From Sophora flavescens (taxonomy: Eukaryota; Streptophyta; Magnoliopsida; Fabales; Fabaceae), in contig CM061062.1 in assembly GCA_030762895.1 (NCBI GenBank), positions 282,344,397 through 282,408,396 on the forward strand: a DNA stretch of 64,000 nt, read 5' to 3'. Positions 23,410-36,300 of the stretch are shown here, in pieces; within the stretch, counting starts at the first letter, position 1, and the number at the start of each line of letters is the position of its first letter. Below the pieces are notes generated by a model. The model saw only the letters and a list, made by a program, of their open reading frames with translations, had not been told where the DNA came from and searched no databases. The position numbers and the translations under genes were made by a program.

Positions 23410-24135
23410 GGCTCTTGCCTGTGATCGAGTGCGATAAGGGTGTCTTGGAGCAATTGTTCAAAACCACACTGTTTTATTTAATAAAAGAAATAATAAATGA
23501 ATAAAATCAAAGAAATAGAATAAACCAATTAAACTCCATTTTTGAGAGGAAGACTGTCGCATACACTTATAGCAAGAATACTCATCCTGCAATCAAATCT
23601 AGTGGTATAATTCCCTCTAGCTTGACTGCAGTTGATGTCGAGTCCAAGGGAGAATTCACTCCTCGATAGACCACATCTGTACTAGCAATGTTATTGTTTG
23701 ATGATACCCATATTTTTACGCGGAAAACACATCGTTTTTAGGGTAAAAATATATTTGATGAAGTATCTAAGGGAAAATTCACTCCTCGACAGATATCATC
23801 TGGAAAAAGAGAGAGCATTCCACAAAAATTTGATGAAAACTTTTATTTCATTGGATGGATGTTGCAACACAAACATGAATCTTTGGTCAACTAGAAAAAC
23901 AATACATCGAGAGTTTTCATATTTCTAACCCATCTTTGGGGACCTCAAAATACTATGCCAAGAGCTTCATCTTCTTTTTCCTGAATCCCTTTGCAAGCTT
24001 CCCAAAATGCTTGAAGAACTCAGTCACCTCTGGTGGTATCTAGAGGAAAGGGTTCTTGTAGACCTGAATTGATACTTCTTCAAATCGATCCACCAACTGG
24101 GAAGTATGATATTGAATTCTACCAATCATGTCTTC
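23410..24135. other. Ogre spacer between ORF1 and gag
   Basis: About 725 bases without a credible frame. A direct repeat attcactcctcga occurs at about 23654-23666 and 23779-23791, each preceded by aaggga and followed by caga/taga...catctg. It probably carries the leader for gag translation or splicing. Confidence 0.6.
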
Positions 24136-25763
24136 TTATTTTCTTCTCCATGCTTCCTTTTCATATATCACATCCCTTACAACCAATTTCCATCCATTTA
24201 CCCATTCTGCGTGACGTTGAGCTTCTCCTCTTTCATTTTCTAGCATTTTGGTCCTGAGCCAATTTTCCCTTTCATTAGCATCTTCTAATAATTGACGATA
24301 TCTGGCAGCTTCGTTCCATCCTCGATCAGAGTAAAGTTCGGTTTGGGCCAAGGATTCTTGTAGAGATCCAACTCTCTCCTTTAGTATCTGTATTGTTTCG
24401 ACATGAATCCCTACGTCCCACTCAAGCTCTTCTTTCTTCTTCAGAATTCTGACTAGCGTGTTTTCTTGACACTCCACCTTTGCTTGCAACTCTTGGATCA
24501 CTGCTTCTTTTTCTTTTCTTGCCCTTTTCATGCGACTTGGGGCTTCGTAGGAATCGGCACATTCATTTCTCAAATTCTCGATCTGTAAATTCAATTTTTG
24601 CACCTGGCTTTTAGAATTTCAATTTTTTTCAGTATTTGATCTTTTTAAGAGGATTGTTTTCAGCACTGGGTGGGGGTTTCGGTTTTGAAGGACACCCCCT
24701 TCTTTCCTCTCTCCATGCTTCATATCTTTTTGTTCGAGCTATGATTCGCCTTCCTAACTCATCACGCCCTTTTATGTGAATATTGTTCCATGCTGACCTT
24801 ATTGCCATTGTCTGACTCTTGATGCTTTCACATTCTTGATATAGGAAATATGCTCCACCAAGCAGCTCTTTTGGGGGTTCATCTTGTGTCCACCTGAGTT
24901 GACACATTACTAGAGATGGTGAATATGACACACATCCTCTGGGTCCCATCAATGGGACATTCGGGAAACATCCACAACTGAATATAACTGAATCTCCATT
25001 GTACCATGGGCACATCCATCTAAATGAACGTGAGTCAACCTTATCAAACTCTTGTTTCCATTCATATAGTTTGCGTGACTTTAGCGGCATGCGAATGAAT
25101 CCTTTCAATGGGTCATCCGTTCTATCAATTTTGTTTCCAGCATACAAGTGAGTCATAACCCAAACATATAACATTGGTGCACATCATCGCAACTTTCCTT
25201 GTTGATTCTGATGACAAACTTGTAGTGAGAGAAAAGTTTCAGCTAGGATAGCAGGGACTAAATTCATCCCATATTCCTCAACTCTGTAGAAGATGTCCAT
25301 GACTGATCGATCAATCACATCCGGAATAAAGGGAAAAAGCACCAGTCCGTAGATAAGGAGAGCCAACAACCTATTAAAAAGAACCCATCGTTGTTGTTGA
25401 GCCAACTCCCTAAGGTAACCTTCCAAGAATCGCCTCTTCAAGCCCGTAGTGTTTCCTTTTTCCACTTTATCCAATTGTTCCGGTTTAAATTCCAACAGAC
25501 TTGCTATCTTCCCATCTGCCACATATTGTCCATAATACAAATAGACACGTGATTCCTTTTGGATAGGCAATCTCAGCATGTAAGCACACTCCTCTATGGT
25601 GGGAGTTACATCTAGGTCAGGCAATTCAAAACTTCTCAAAGTTGAGTTCCAATACTGAGCGAATGCACTTAGAACGGGGGCATCCACCGGAATACGTAAT
25701 AGATCTAGTATCCTCCCGTACTTGTTGTTAAAGTTCGAAGTGCCTTTTCTAACATTTGTTGAC
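24136..25763 (-). pseudogene. Ogre ORF1, C-terminal two thirds (plant-mobile-domain-like)
   Basis: The minus-strand frame starts at the X insertion (25763) and reads YGRILDLLRIPVDAPVLSAF, then SFELPDLDVTPTIEECAYML, resembling the plant mobile domain/DUF7745-type proteins found as ORF1 in Ogre. TGA at 25184-25186 breaks the frame; it continues in frame to 24629 with cysteine- and tryptophan-containing segments and a basic tail. A frameshift near 24605-24629 leads to a coiled-coil segment (24136-24603) rich in Glu, Lys and Leu. Function is unknown. The N-terminal part is beyond the inserted element at 37368-37510. Confidence 0.7.
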
Positions 25764-28700
25764 TGTAACACCCTAGTTTTTACACCTAGGATTAATTATT
25801 TTATTTGGATGTTTATGTTTATTATGTTATGTGGTTTAGTTTGAGTAATTAAATTACTCTCTTCAAATTATTTTATTAGGTGCGTTAGCACTGACTTATT
25901 TCAGTGAATGCATGTTTAATAGATAATAATTTACGTTATTGTCACTATTATACCAGTACAGAAAAATATTTTAAATAATGTAAATAAGAGAAGCATTTTC
26001 ATATTCTTATCCTATTTAATTTTAGAGTTAAAAATATTTTGGTTTGACAATTATCGGAGATTAAATTTTGGACTGAGTATTTTCTTAGTGGATCAGTTCA
26101 ACTATTAATCTTTACTCTAACTTGAATTTCGAAAACATATCCTTATCAATCTTTATTTTTAGATTCTAAAAAGTAAAAACATGTTTATTTTAGGCCTAAT
26201 ATTTATCACTCATTTTGTACCTATTACTAAATAATTAGTATAAAAACTTAAGTTTCTCTCTTTTCTCTCACTCACTCGACGCTATCTCTTTCTTTTTCAC
26301 TTTCCTTCTCTGCTTCTTCTTCTCTCTTTCTTCTTCTTTCTTTTTCTCTTCTTCCTCTTAACTCCATCTCCTTCTTCCTCCTCCTTCTCAACCAAACAGC
26401 AGCGCCGCTCACCCCACCAGGATCGCCGCCGGCCGCCGCTCGAGATGGAAGGACGAAGACGTGCCACCTGCACGCGTTCTCTTCTGCAGCCGCGCGAAGA
26501 AGCATCTCCGCCGCAATGAGCAGTCGCGGTAAGTCCGATCAGCCGCCTTCCATGGTGGTTTCGAACCCAACTCGTTGGTTAAGCTTCTCTCTTTTCTTTT
26601 ATGCTCTCTTTCAACTCCGTTGCTCTTGTTCACTGTAGAACCGCCACTGCCACCTCGCCGGAATCGCGTCCGCCGCCGCGAGGAGCACCACAGCACCACC
26701 TTCAAGTTGTCTCCAAGCTTGGGTGAACAAAACCCTCTCTTGTGTCTCAGATTCAAAACCCCAAATGGATTTTTGAAACCCTAACCCTAACCCTTTGATT
26801 TCAGACTTTAATCTTGAAATTTAAGGTTGTTTTATGAGATTGGGACTGTGAGTTTGTGTTTCCCTAAACCAATTTCATTATTATGAGTTTCCCCTAAATT
26901 TTAATAAGGATCCCTAAACCCCCAATTTAATTTTATTTGAATTAGGTATGTTTTTGTGAAATTAATTATGATTTAGTGCAATTAGGACTCTTAATGGATG
27001 ATTTCCAAAGTTCTTTTTCAAGATCTTTTAATCAAAACAAAGTTTCCTAAAAGGGTATTAGGAAGCGTGAGCTTCAAACATGATTTTCTTTAAAAATAAC
27101 CTTGTTTGGTAATTATATTAAGTGTTTAGATAAAGTTAGGATGTGTGTTTGATCATGTGAAAGGGGGAGGGAATTGATTGCTTGAAGAAAGAGTAAGAGG
27201 GGGAGGTACTTTACTGTAGGGGAGTTATGGGATATTCAATAACTATATGCATGTGTGTATGTGTGTAATTGAGTGCTGTGAATATTATTGTGATGTTTAG
27301 CCAATACTTGAATAACTTGTTTATTTGAACCATTGTGGTTAATACTTGGAGTTGAACATTTGTTGCTTTAAAGTGTTATGAATTATATATATGTGATTAA
27401 CTGTGATATATATGAATTATATATACATGATTAACTGTGATATTATTACTGTTGATTGAAGTTTGAAAAGCCAGACTTGAGTCTGTGCCCAATCATGATA
27501 AGAATTAAAAACCTTAATAAGCCTTGAATAGAACTTTGAAAATTTTGGGTTCACTTATAAAAGTTCCTTCTTTAAAGTGTTTATTTCAGAAGAATAAGAT
27601 TCTTTTGTTTTAGAAAAAATTTTAAAGTGATTTTGAGTTGAAGGAAACTATATTTTTATGATAAAAAGTTTTGTACGAGAGAAAACCTTTTCGAACGGTG
27701 TGCTTTATGAAGGAAAGACCCTTTGAAAATATTTATCATGAAGGAGAGACCTTTTGAAAATATTTAACTTTATTCCATCAATGAATTTCAAATACAAATG
27801 AATTTCCTAGATGTTTTAGAAAAAATTTTGCAAAGGAAAGGGATTTTCTCCCAAATAATTTTGGAAACGTTCCGGGTACTTGGATAAGTAACCGAGGTTT
27901 TGTGTTGGTTTTGATTTTCACTGAGCGAAATGTTTTACAAGTCGATAAATGAGCCTAGAACCGAGACGTCGGGATTCTAGTGTTGTATGGACACGTAGAT
28001 CAAGGATCTGTGTCAGGGGACGGAGTGTCCTGTAAAGTTTTTTTTTTGGACAGTGGGTGTCCTAAGTTGATGTGGACAGTGTGAGTTCCATATCCGCGAG
28101 CCTAAAACTGGTGCATCGGTTTAAGGGCATCGTGATTGAGCATTCGGACTGTATGTCCTATGTTGAGATTAAAAGATTTGGACTGTGTGTGTCCTGTATT
28201 TGTTTTAAGTGAAAAGTCTTAATTAAAAGAATTAAGCATGGTCGTTAAGCTTTGTGCTTCGACAAGGAAAGATTATTACGACAAAGAAAACAAACGAGAA
28301 TAAAAGTTTTTCTCATGCATCTAATGGCCATTGTGTCATGTAAATGGCATTGAATCCAGAGTGGATCAATGTATATGACAGACGTGTCAGGTGGTGATGA
28401 TCATTGAGGTCCGGAGTGGATCAATGTATCTTTTATAGGACTTTGTGTCCAAATTGATAGGACTTTATGTCCAGATTGAATATATGTGCCGCTATTTCCT
28501 AACTGGAATGGGGGAATAGTGTCATTGCTTTGCATGAGCATCCTAACGGGAATGGGGATGTGCACAATTGTGTCGTTGCTTTGCATGAGCATCCTAACGG
28601 GAATGGGGATGTGCACAATTTGAATTGTGTCGTTGCTTTGCATGAGCATCCTAACGGGAATGGGGATGTGCACAATTGTGTTAGGTGCTGGCATGAACAT

Positions 28701-29701
28701 CCTATCGGGAATGGGGATGTGCACCATTGATTTTCTTGGCCATTGTTTTGTTCGTTTTTACAATGCGCCATGTGCGAGCCTGATCAGCTTGAAACGAAAC
28801 AGAAAGTTGTGGGATCTCCGGAGATTAGGTATCAAGATAGAGTTGAATATTGAAGTGTCATGCATTCTTTTTATAAAACTGATTGTTCGGGTTTGAGACC
28901 CTTTGATATAACACTGTTATGTTATGTATATGCATGATTTAAAATGCTTTTATGATTATGTGATGTATGTATCATGTGTATGGTTGTTGTGTGATATATC
29001 CATTTGTCGGTATCTCACCCTTACACACATTTCAGGATTCTTCTAAGTTCGATATTGTACCCTCGGTACTCTAACACAGATGGTGCAGAGGAGCCTTTCT
29101 AAGTCACTCAGAGACTTAGATGTAGTTGCTTGATGAGGTATTACTTGCGGAATAACTTTTAGAACGACCAGCTTAGGGTTGAGACTTGGATTATTTTTTA
29201 TGGTATGTATGAGTTTGGCTCAGAGAGTCTTTATTTTAAAATGGAATGTCTATAGCTCGGAGAGCATATCTTTTGAATGAAAATCTAAGCTATTTCTTTT
29301 GGTCTTGTAAAGCTTATGGCTATAACTATTATTTTTATGTATTGATGCCTGGTTGAATTTGGTGTAACTGGAATTCTGGAGAGAAATTGTAAATATTTTA
29401 ACAGGTGTTATTTTACCCTGGGATGTCCGAATTACAGAGGAGACTCTATCGATTTTTTTTTTTTGTAAAACTACTATCTTGTATTTAAGGATATTCTTTA
29501 AACTAAATAGGCTTGCCATACTATGATAGTAAGTCTGTGTGCCGATCTAGGCTTATGAGTCGTGACAAAATTTTTATACACAATTTCAGACACTTATGTA
29601 CTTATATAAATTATTTTCCGAAAGCACCAGCAAATTATCTTTTAATTTTATTTCCGCACGTGTTACATAAGTAATGCCCCAAGGGGTGGGGGGGTGTTAC
29701 A
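25764..29701 (+). repeat. Family X 5' LTR
   Basis: About 3938 bp with a TATA-like TATAAAA at 26239-26245, then a C/T-rich leader (26255-26400) and a GC-rich module (26400-26720). A donor-like GTAAGTCC at 26529 and an acceptor-like CACTGTAG ending at 26638 suggest a 110-bp intron in the leader. Further on are aaccctaaccctaaccc (about 26779), AT-rich sequence, a tandem-repeat block (28519-28730), and a G-run just before the end. Confidence 0.9.
28519..28730 (+). repeat. Tandem ~51-bp repeats in the X 5' LTR
   Basis: Three closely matching units (tttgcatgagcatcctaacg then ggaatggggatgtgcacaa) plus a diverged fourth. The second LTR has two good units plus one diverged unit at 36231-36388. The ORFs across it just translate the repeat. 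Confidence 0.85.
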
Positions 29702-29704
29702 GAG

Positions 29705-29716
29705 TGGTATCAGAGC
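29705..29716 (+). other. Family X primer-binding site (iMet type)
   Basis: TGGTATCAGAGC, followed by TGG, three bases after the LTR end. It is complementary to the 3' end of initiator tRNA-Met. Confidence 0.9.
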
Positions 29717-32700
29717 TGGTCGAGTCTTTCGGGATCTTTGGGGAATAGGTCTGTTAAGTTTTTGTTGTGTGATCTCTGGTTGGATTTTGTTTGAATTGTT
29801 TCTTGTTGAAGCAATGCGTGTTGACGCACAAGTATATGTTTTGTTGATGGTTTTTCCAAGGGTTTTATGTCCTGGGAGACCGTAGATCTTGAATGTTACT
29901 TGGGTTCGAATATGACATTCGATTATCCTTGCGAATCGTGTCAGACATTTGAAACAAGATGCTTGTGTAAAAGGATTTTTCCGGGAGTGTTTCTTGGAAA
30001 TATTCTGGGTTTATGGTTAGCAAAGGACATTGATTTCAGATTGATCTAGTTTCTGGATGCAGTCAAATCTCTGTCACCTTGTATAAGATGTTGCCTACAA
30101 AGTTGAAACGAGTTGTACGATTCGATTCAATTGAAAGATCAGTGGTCTGAACCGTTTGTTATACCGAGTGTTTTCCTTATGAAGCACCAATTGTAGTGTG
30201 GAGGTTGTGTCACTGTGTAGATTTCTGACAGCTAGGTAAAAGGACGAATTATGGACAAGTATTCTCTGACTTGCGTAGTTGATTTGGTAAATCAATTGTG
30301 AGGAGTTGTCATCTACTCAAAAATCGACTTGAAGACGAGGTATTACCAGATTGGAGTGATGACTTATCTAAGGTTTTGAGTCGTCAATTTAGTTTATGAA
30401 GAAAGATCAACTCTTTGCATGTTTGATCGATTGATTAAGTTGTTCGGGATCGTACCCAAATTCAAGGTGGTCATACTAAGCTTGGCTAGAAAGATGTGTA
30501 TGTTGGTTGGAACCAAGATGAATCGAGTGGATTTTCGATCTTGGGTGAGTGTCTCGTGATTGAGAAATTCTTCATTGTACTCTTTGATTCTCTTGTGTTT
30601 GTCAGTTGACATTTATTTCTCAAATCCTGTGATTGTATTAGATAATCACAACGGTGAAGTTGGTATGTGTCAGACATATTTTCTGATTTTAATTTGCAGT
30701 CTGTCAGGACTTATGAATTAGTTATGCTGATTCATAAATTTCTAGTTATACATTTCTTTGTTTGTGAGAAGTTGTACTCACACTTCTAAATGATCCTCGA
30801 TGTATTAGACATTTGAGTGAATTGGTTTAAAGGAATCGATTGGTCTGGATACTTTCACACTTTGTTGAGAAAAGTGGTTATGACTATTTTTCTTGAGTTA
30901 TAACCCAGATAATTTCGTGATAGTAGAAGTTTCTTAGTAAAACTTAGTTTCGTCACTTCTATTTTTGGTAGAGGTGAAAGTCGTCATTTTGTAAATTCTT
31001 TGTACTAAGAATAAGAATTAATCCTCTTGGGATTAGACATTATTCACTCTTTGATTATTTAAATCTTTTGGAAGATTCTTGTGGAAGAATGAACTTTATT
31101 AGATTCATGTTTGTAAATGTGTATTGATCATGCATTTTTACACCCACGAACCTGATGGAATGATCTTTTTCCATACTGAATGTTTCGATATCCTTCAAAC
31201 TATGCTTATGTGAAAGTGAAATCCAGAAAAAATTCTTTTCTTGAGAAATTCTTTTATGATCACTAAGGTCATGTCTTATTGTCGTTCGAAAGTGCTTGTT
31301 GTCATTGATCATCTTAATTCTACGTACCTTCCAAATGTTGTCGATGTGTGACTTATCTCATTAGTCATGAGTTAGATATCTCCACATCAAGATGTACAAT
31401 TGAGACCTTCCTTGTTGAGATGTTGGCATTCCTTCAATCTTTGTTATGAGTTTTCTGAAGACCTGTATGAGTCTTGTTTGAATTCAAGTGATCGTTGATC
31501 GACTGGTGAAGTCTACATCTTCTTACGAGTTAAGATCCACAAGCAAAGTTAGTGAATCGAATAATGTATCAGAAGATTGTTCAGATTTCGTGGAGTATTT
31601 TCAAGTGTTGTTTCAGATGAAAAATGGAAGTTTATCAACGTATGTCGGTTAAGTTTGCTTTAAGTGTTGAGGACTAAGTTGAGGCTAAGTCTGATCGATC
31701 ATCCTCCGTGGGATGGATAAGGAATGAGGTGACCTATCTTTAGCAGGTTAGTTGGGAGATAGTGTGGTATCTAATTTTTGTCATCTCTATGGTAGTACGA
31801 ACCAGAGTTGATAGGAGTTTTGTTAATGTATAAGATGTGAATGGTATTATGAGAACCCTTAAGTTCAACATTATTGAGTGAGATGATTACAATGGATCTT
31901 ATCGTGATCGAGACAGATATACCATTAAAGGAATTTAGAGTAGTGATCAATGTTTATGGTTAATATTGACTTAGTGAGTCCGAGGATTAATGGAAAAAAA
32001 TATATATGGTAGTTTTCTTTAAGCTGAACGGAAATAGTGAAGAGGAGTTCTTGAGTGAAACTAAGTTGTTAGAAAAGTTTAAGAATTATGATTTTGGATA
32101 ATTCAAACTGAAGTGATTCCTTTTGGTTGTAGTTGCATGGAGGAATGTAATCGTATTCTTTAAGATTGAAATGAATGACTATGATATAATTTGGAGTGGT
32201 GGAATATGTTCAAAGGAAACTAAGACAACAATTGTATACTTTGAGTTGAAGGTTGACGTATGATGGGGTAGAGTTAAGGTTGAACTTGATATTCGTCGTG
32301 AGGATAAGGTGTTGAAGAAGTTTTACTAGCAGACAAATTTTGAGGCAAGAAGTGATTAAGTTTTGATTATGTCTTTCGAGTGTAATAAGCTATGACGAAA
32401 TGTTTATAATCTTTGAGGTCTTATTCTGGTAAATATGTGATTGATGATCCATAGTGGAAACTAGATATTTTAAATCCAAGATTGCCATTAGGGAGTGTCC
32501 ACCTGGATTTCTTGGCTTTGTTTTGGTGCAACTCTTAAGGGTAATGGCCTTAGAGAAACTCTATTTTATAATCTCTTTCCTTGGCTGCAAATATATAAGA
32601 TAAGGGCAGATACGATACAAGCATATCCTTGCATAAGTGATAGAGTTATGTCTTCAGATGGAGGAATTGTTAGGAGTTGTGTATTTTTTTTGGGCAATAG

Positions 32701-33378
32701 GGTAGATGTGCATGGGAAATTTCTTAAACCAGGGATACTAACGGGGCTTGAGAACTAAATTGAAAATGAGAGTCAAATGAAGGATATGAAATCGAAGTAG
32801 GCAAAAGATCCGAGAGGAATTAAGAAGAGAATGGACTATGTTGGATGTGGTAAGATTCAATTTCAATAAGATTGAATTTCTTAGGTTCTTGACGCAAAGG
32901 TTATCATGTGCAACTCAAGAATGTTACGACGTTTTGATTGGAGATTTGAAAAGTGTGAATTTGATATGACTAGAAGAGTAGATTAAGCTTAAATGGACTA
33001 AGACTATGATCGCATCTCTTGAGCAGAAGGTTAATTGATGTTATGTAAAGTTAGTGTTGGTTTTGGTGTTAGCTGTGAAAGTTAGATATTGGAGAAAGTT
33101 TTTCCTAATGGATTTATATTGAGAAGTGAAGGGATTAAGCATTGATTTTGTTCTTTAAAATGTAATAGACTAAGGTGAAATATCGAAGGTAATGGGGATA
33201 ATGCGGTAGTGAAAAGTCTCGAGGATAAATAAAATGGCATAAGAATTGATCCTGTTATAGTGTTATAGATGAAAGGAATGAAGCAATGAGAATACAAAGC
33301 AATATTTTAGAGTTAAGGTATGATTACAAAATCCTGAGTAGTTTTGAGCTACGAAATTTCGAGGACGAAATTTTTTTA
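29717..33378 (+). pseudogene. Decayed Ty3/gypsy internal region of family X
   Basis: No frame longer than about 90 aa. An RT remnant is visible near 30080-30375: a stretch with KMLPTKLKR and, later, YSKIDLKTRYYQIGV, which resembles the SKIDLRSGYHQIRV motif of Ty3/gypsy RT. Stops and small shifts break it everywhere. The end of the region (33340-33370) has gaggacgaaa, as commonly seen between the pol stop and purine tract. I cannot place gag, protease, RNase H or integrase with confidence. Confidence 0.6.
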
Positions 33379-33391
33379 AGAGGGGTAGTAA
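33379..33391 (+). other. Family X polypurine tract
   Basis: AAGAGGGGTAGTA immediately before the 3' LTR start TGTAACACC. Confidence 0.75.
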
Positions 33392-36300
33392 TGTAACACC
33401 CTAGTTTTTACACCTAGGATTAATTATTTTATTTGGATGTTTATGTTTATTATGTTATGTGGTTTAGTTTGAGTAATTAAATTACTCTCTTCAAATTATT
33501 TTATTAGGTGCGTTAGCACTGACTTATTTCAGTGAATGCATGTTTAATAGATAATAATTTACGTTATTGTCACTATTATACCAGTACAGAAAAATATTTT
33601 AAATAATGTAAATAAGAGAAAAGCATTTTCATATTCTTATCCTATTTAATTTTAGAGTTAAAAATATTTTGGTTTGATAATTATCGGAGATTAAATTTTG
33701 GACTGAGTATTTTCTAAGTGGATCATTTCAACTATTAATCTTTACTCTAACTTGAATTTCGAAAACCTATCCTTATCAATCTTTATTTTTTGATTCTAAA
33801 AAGTAAAAACATGTTTATTTTAGGCCTAATATTTATCACTCATTTTGTACCTATTACTAAATAGTTAGTATAAAAACTTAAGTTTCTCTCTTTTCTCTCA
33901 CTCACTCGACGCTATCTCTTTCTTTTTCACTTTCCTTCTCTGCTTCTTCTTCTCTCTTTCTTCTTCTTTCTTTTTCTCTTCTTCCTCTTAACTCCATCTC
34001 CTTCTTCCTCCTCCTTCTCAACCAAACAGCAGCGCCGCTCACACCACCAGGATCGCCATCGGCCGCCACTCGAAATGGAAGGACGAAGACGCGCCACCTG
34101 CACGCGTTCTCCTCTGCAGCCGCGCGAAGAAGCATCTCAGCCGCAGTGAGCAGCCGCAGTAAGTCTGATCAGCCGCCTTCCATGGTGGTTTCGAACCCAA
34201 CTCGTTGGTTAAGCTTCTCTCTTTTCTTTTATGCTCTCTTTCAACTCCGTTGCTCTTGTTCACTGTAGAACCGCCACTGCCACCTCGCTGGAATCGCGTC
34301 CGCCACCGCGAGGAGCACCACAGTACCACCTTCAAGTTGTCTCCAAGCTTGGGTGAGTCAAAACCCTCTCTTGTGTCTCAGATTCAAAACCCCAAATGGA
34401 TTTTTGAAACCCTAACCCTTTGATTTCAGACTTTAATCTTGAAATTTAAGGTTGTTTTATGAGATTGGGACTGTGAGTTTGTGTTTCCCTAAACCAATTT
34501 CATTATTCTGAGTTTCCCCTATATTTTAATAAGGAGCCCTAAACCCCCAATTTAATTTTATTTGAATTGGGTATGTTTTTGTGAAATTAATTATGATTTA
34601 GTGCAATTAGGACTCTTAAGGGATGATTTCCAAAGTTCTTTTTCAAGATCTTTTAATCAAAACAAAGTTTCCTAAAAGGGTATTAGGAAGCGTGAGCTTC
34701 AAACATGATTTTCTTTAAAAATAACCTTGTTTGGTAATTAGATTAAGTGTTTAGATAAAGTTAGGATGTGTGTTTGATCATGTGAAATTGATTTCTTGCT
34801 TTCTGGTTGTTGCGCGTTGTTGGATTTACTCTCTGAGACGTTTGGACACGGCTATGCTTGCTTGATGGAGTAGATATGAGCTAACGTGAGCATTAGGACG
34901 AGGATCCTTTACTTGTCTTCAAAGGTAAGGGGAGTTACCTAGGGATATTCAATAACTATATGCATGTGTGTATGTGTGTAATTGAGTGCTGTGAATATTA
35001 TTGTGATGTTTAGCCAATACTTGAATAACTTGTTTATTTGAACCATTGTGGTTAATACTTGGAGTTGAACATTTGTTGCTTTAAAGTGTTATGAATTATA
35101 TATATGTGATTAACTGTGATATATATGAATTATATATACATGATTAACTGTGATATTATTACTGTTGATTGAAGTTTGAAAAGCCAGACTTGAGTCTGTG
35201 CCCAATCATGATAAGAATTAAAAACCTTAATAAGCCTTGAATAGAACTTTGAAAATTTTGGGTTCACTTATAAAAGTTCCTTCTTTAAAGTGTTTATTTC
35301 AGAAGAATAAGATTCTTTTGTTTTAGAAAAAAATTTTAAGTGATTTTGAGTTGAAGGAAACTATATTTTTATGATAAAAAGTTTTGTACGAGAGAAAACC
35401 TTTTCGAACGGTGTGCTTTATGAAGGAAAGACCCTTTGAAAATATTTATCATGAAGGAGAGACCTTTTGAAAATATTTAACTTTATTCCATCAATGAATT
35501 TCAAATACAAATGAATTTCCTAGATGTTTTAGAAAAATTTTGCAAAGGAAAAGGATTTTCTCCCAAATAATTTTGGAAACGTTCCGGTTACTTGGATAAG
35601 TGACCGAGGTTTTGTGTTGGTTTTGATTTTCACTGAGCGAAATGTTTTACAAGTCGATAAATGAGCCTAGAACCGAGACGTCGGGATTCTAGTGTTGTAT
35701 GGACACATAGATCAAGGATCTGTGTCAGGGGACGAAGTGTCCTGTAAAGTTTTGTTTTTGGACAGTGGGTGTCCTAAGTTGATGTGGACAGTGTGAGTTC
35801 CATATCCGCGAGCCTAAAACTGGTGCATCGGTTTAAGGGCATCGTGATTGAGCATTCGGACTGTATGTCCTATGTTGAGATTAAAAGATTTGGACTGTGT
35901 GTGTCCTGTATTTGTTTTAAGTGAAAAGTCTTAATTAAAAGAATTAAGCATGGTCGTTAAGCTTTGTGCTTCGACAAGGAAAGATTATTACGACAAAGAA
36001 AACAAACGAGAATAAAAGTTTTTCTCATGCATCTAATGGCCATTGTGTCATGTAAATGGCATTGAATCCAGAGTGGATCAATGTATATGACAGACGTGTC
36101 AGGTGGTGATGATCATTGAGGTCCGGAGTGGATCAATGTATCTTTTATAGGACTTTGTGTCCAAATTGATAGAACTTTATGTCCAGATTGAATATATGTG
36201 CCGCTATTTCCTAACTGGAATGGGGGAATAGTGTCAGTGCTTTGCATGAGCATCCTAACGAGAATGGGGATGTGCACAATTGTGTCGTTGCTTTGCATGA

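Noticed and set aside
26775..26795. Telomere-like repeats (aaccctaaccctaaccc) as an interstitial telomere
   Set aside because: Only about three units, one fewer in the other LTR, inside an LTR leader where aaccctaa boxes are common.
28401..28896. ORFs over 28401-28896 and 36113-36551 as proteins with repeated motifs
   Set aside because: They translate the 51-bp LTR repeats, on both strands, and change with unit number.
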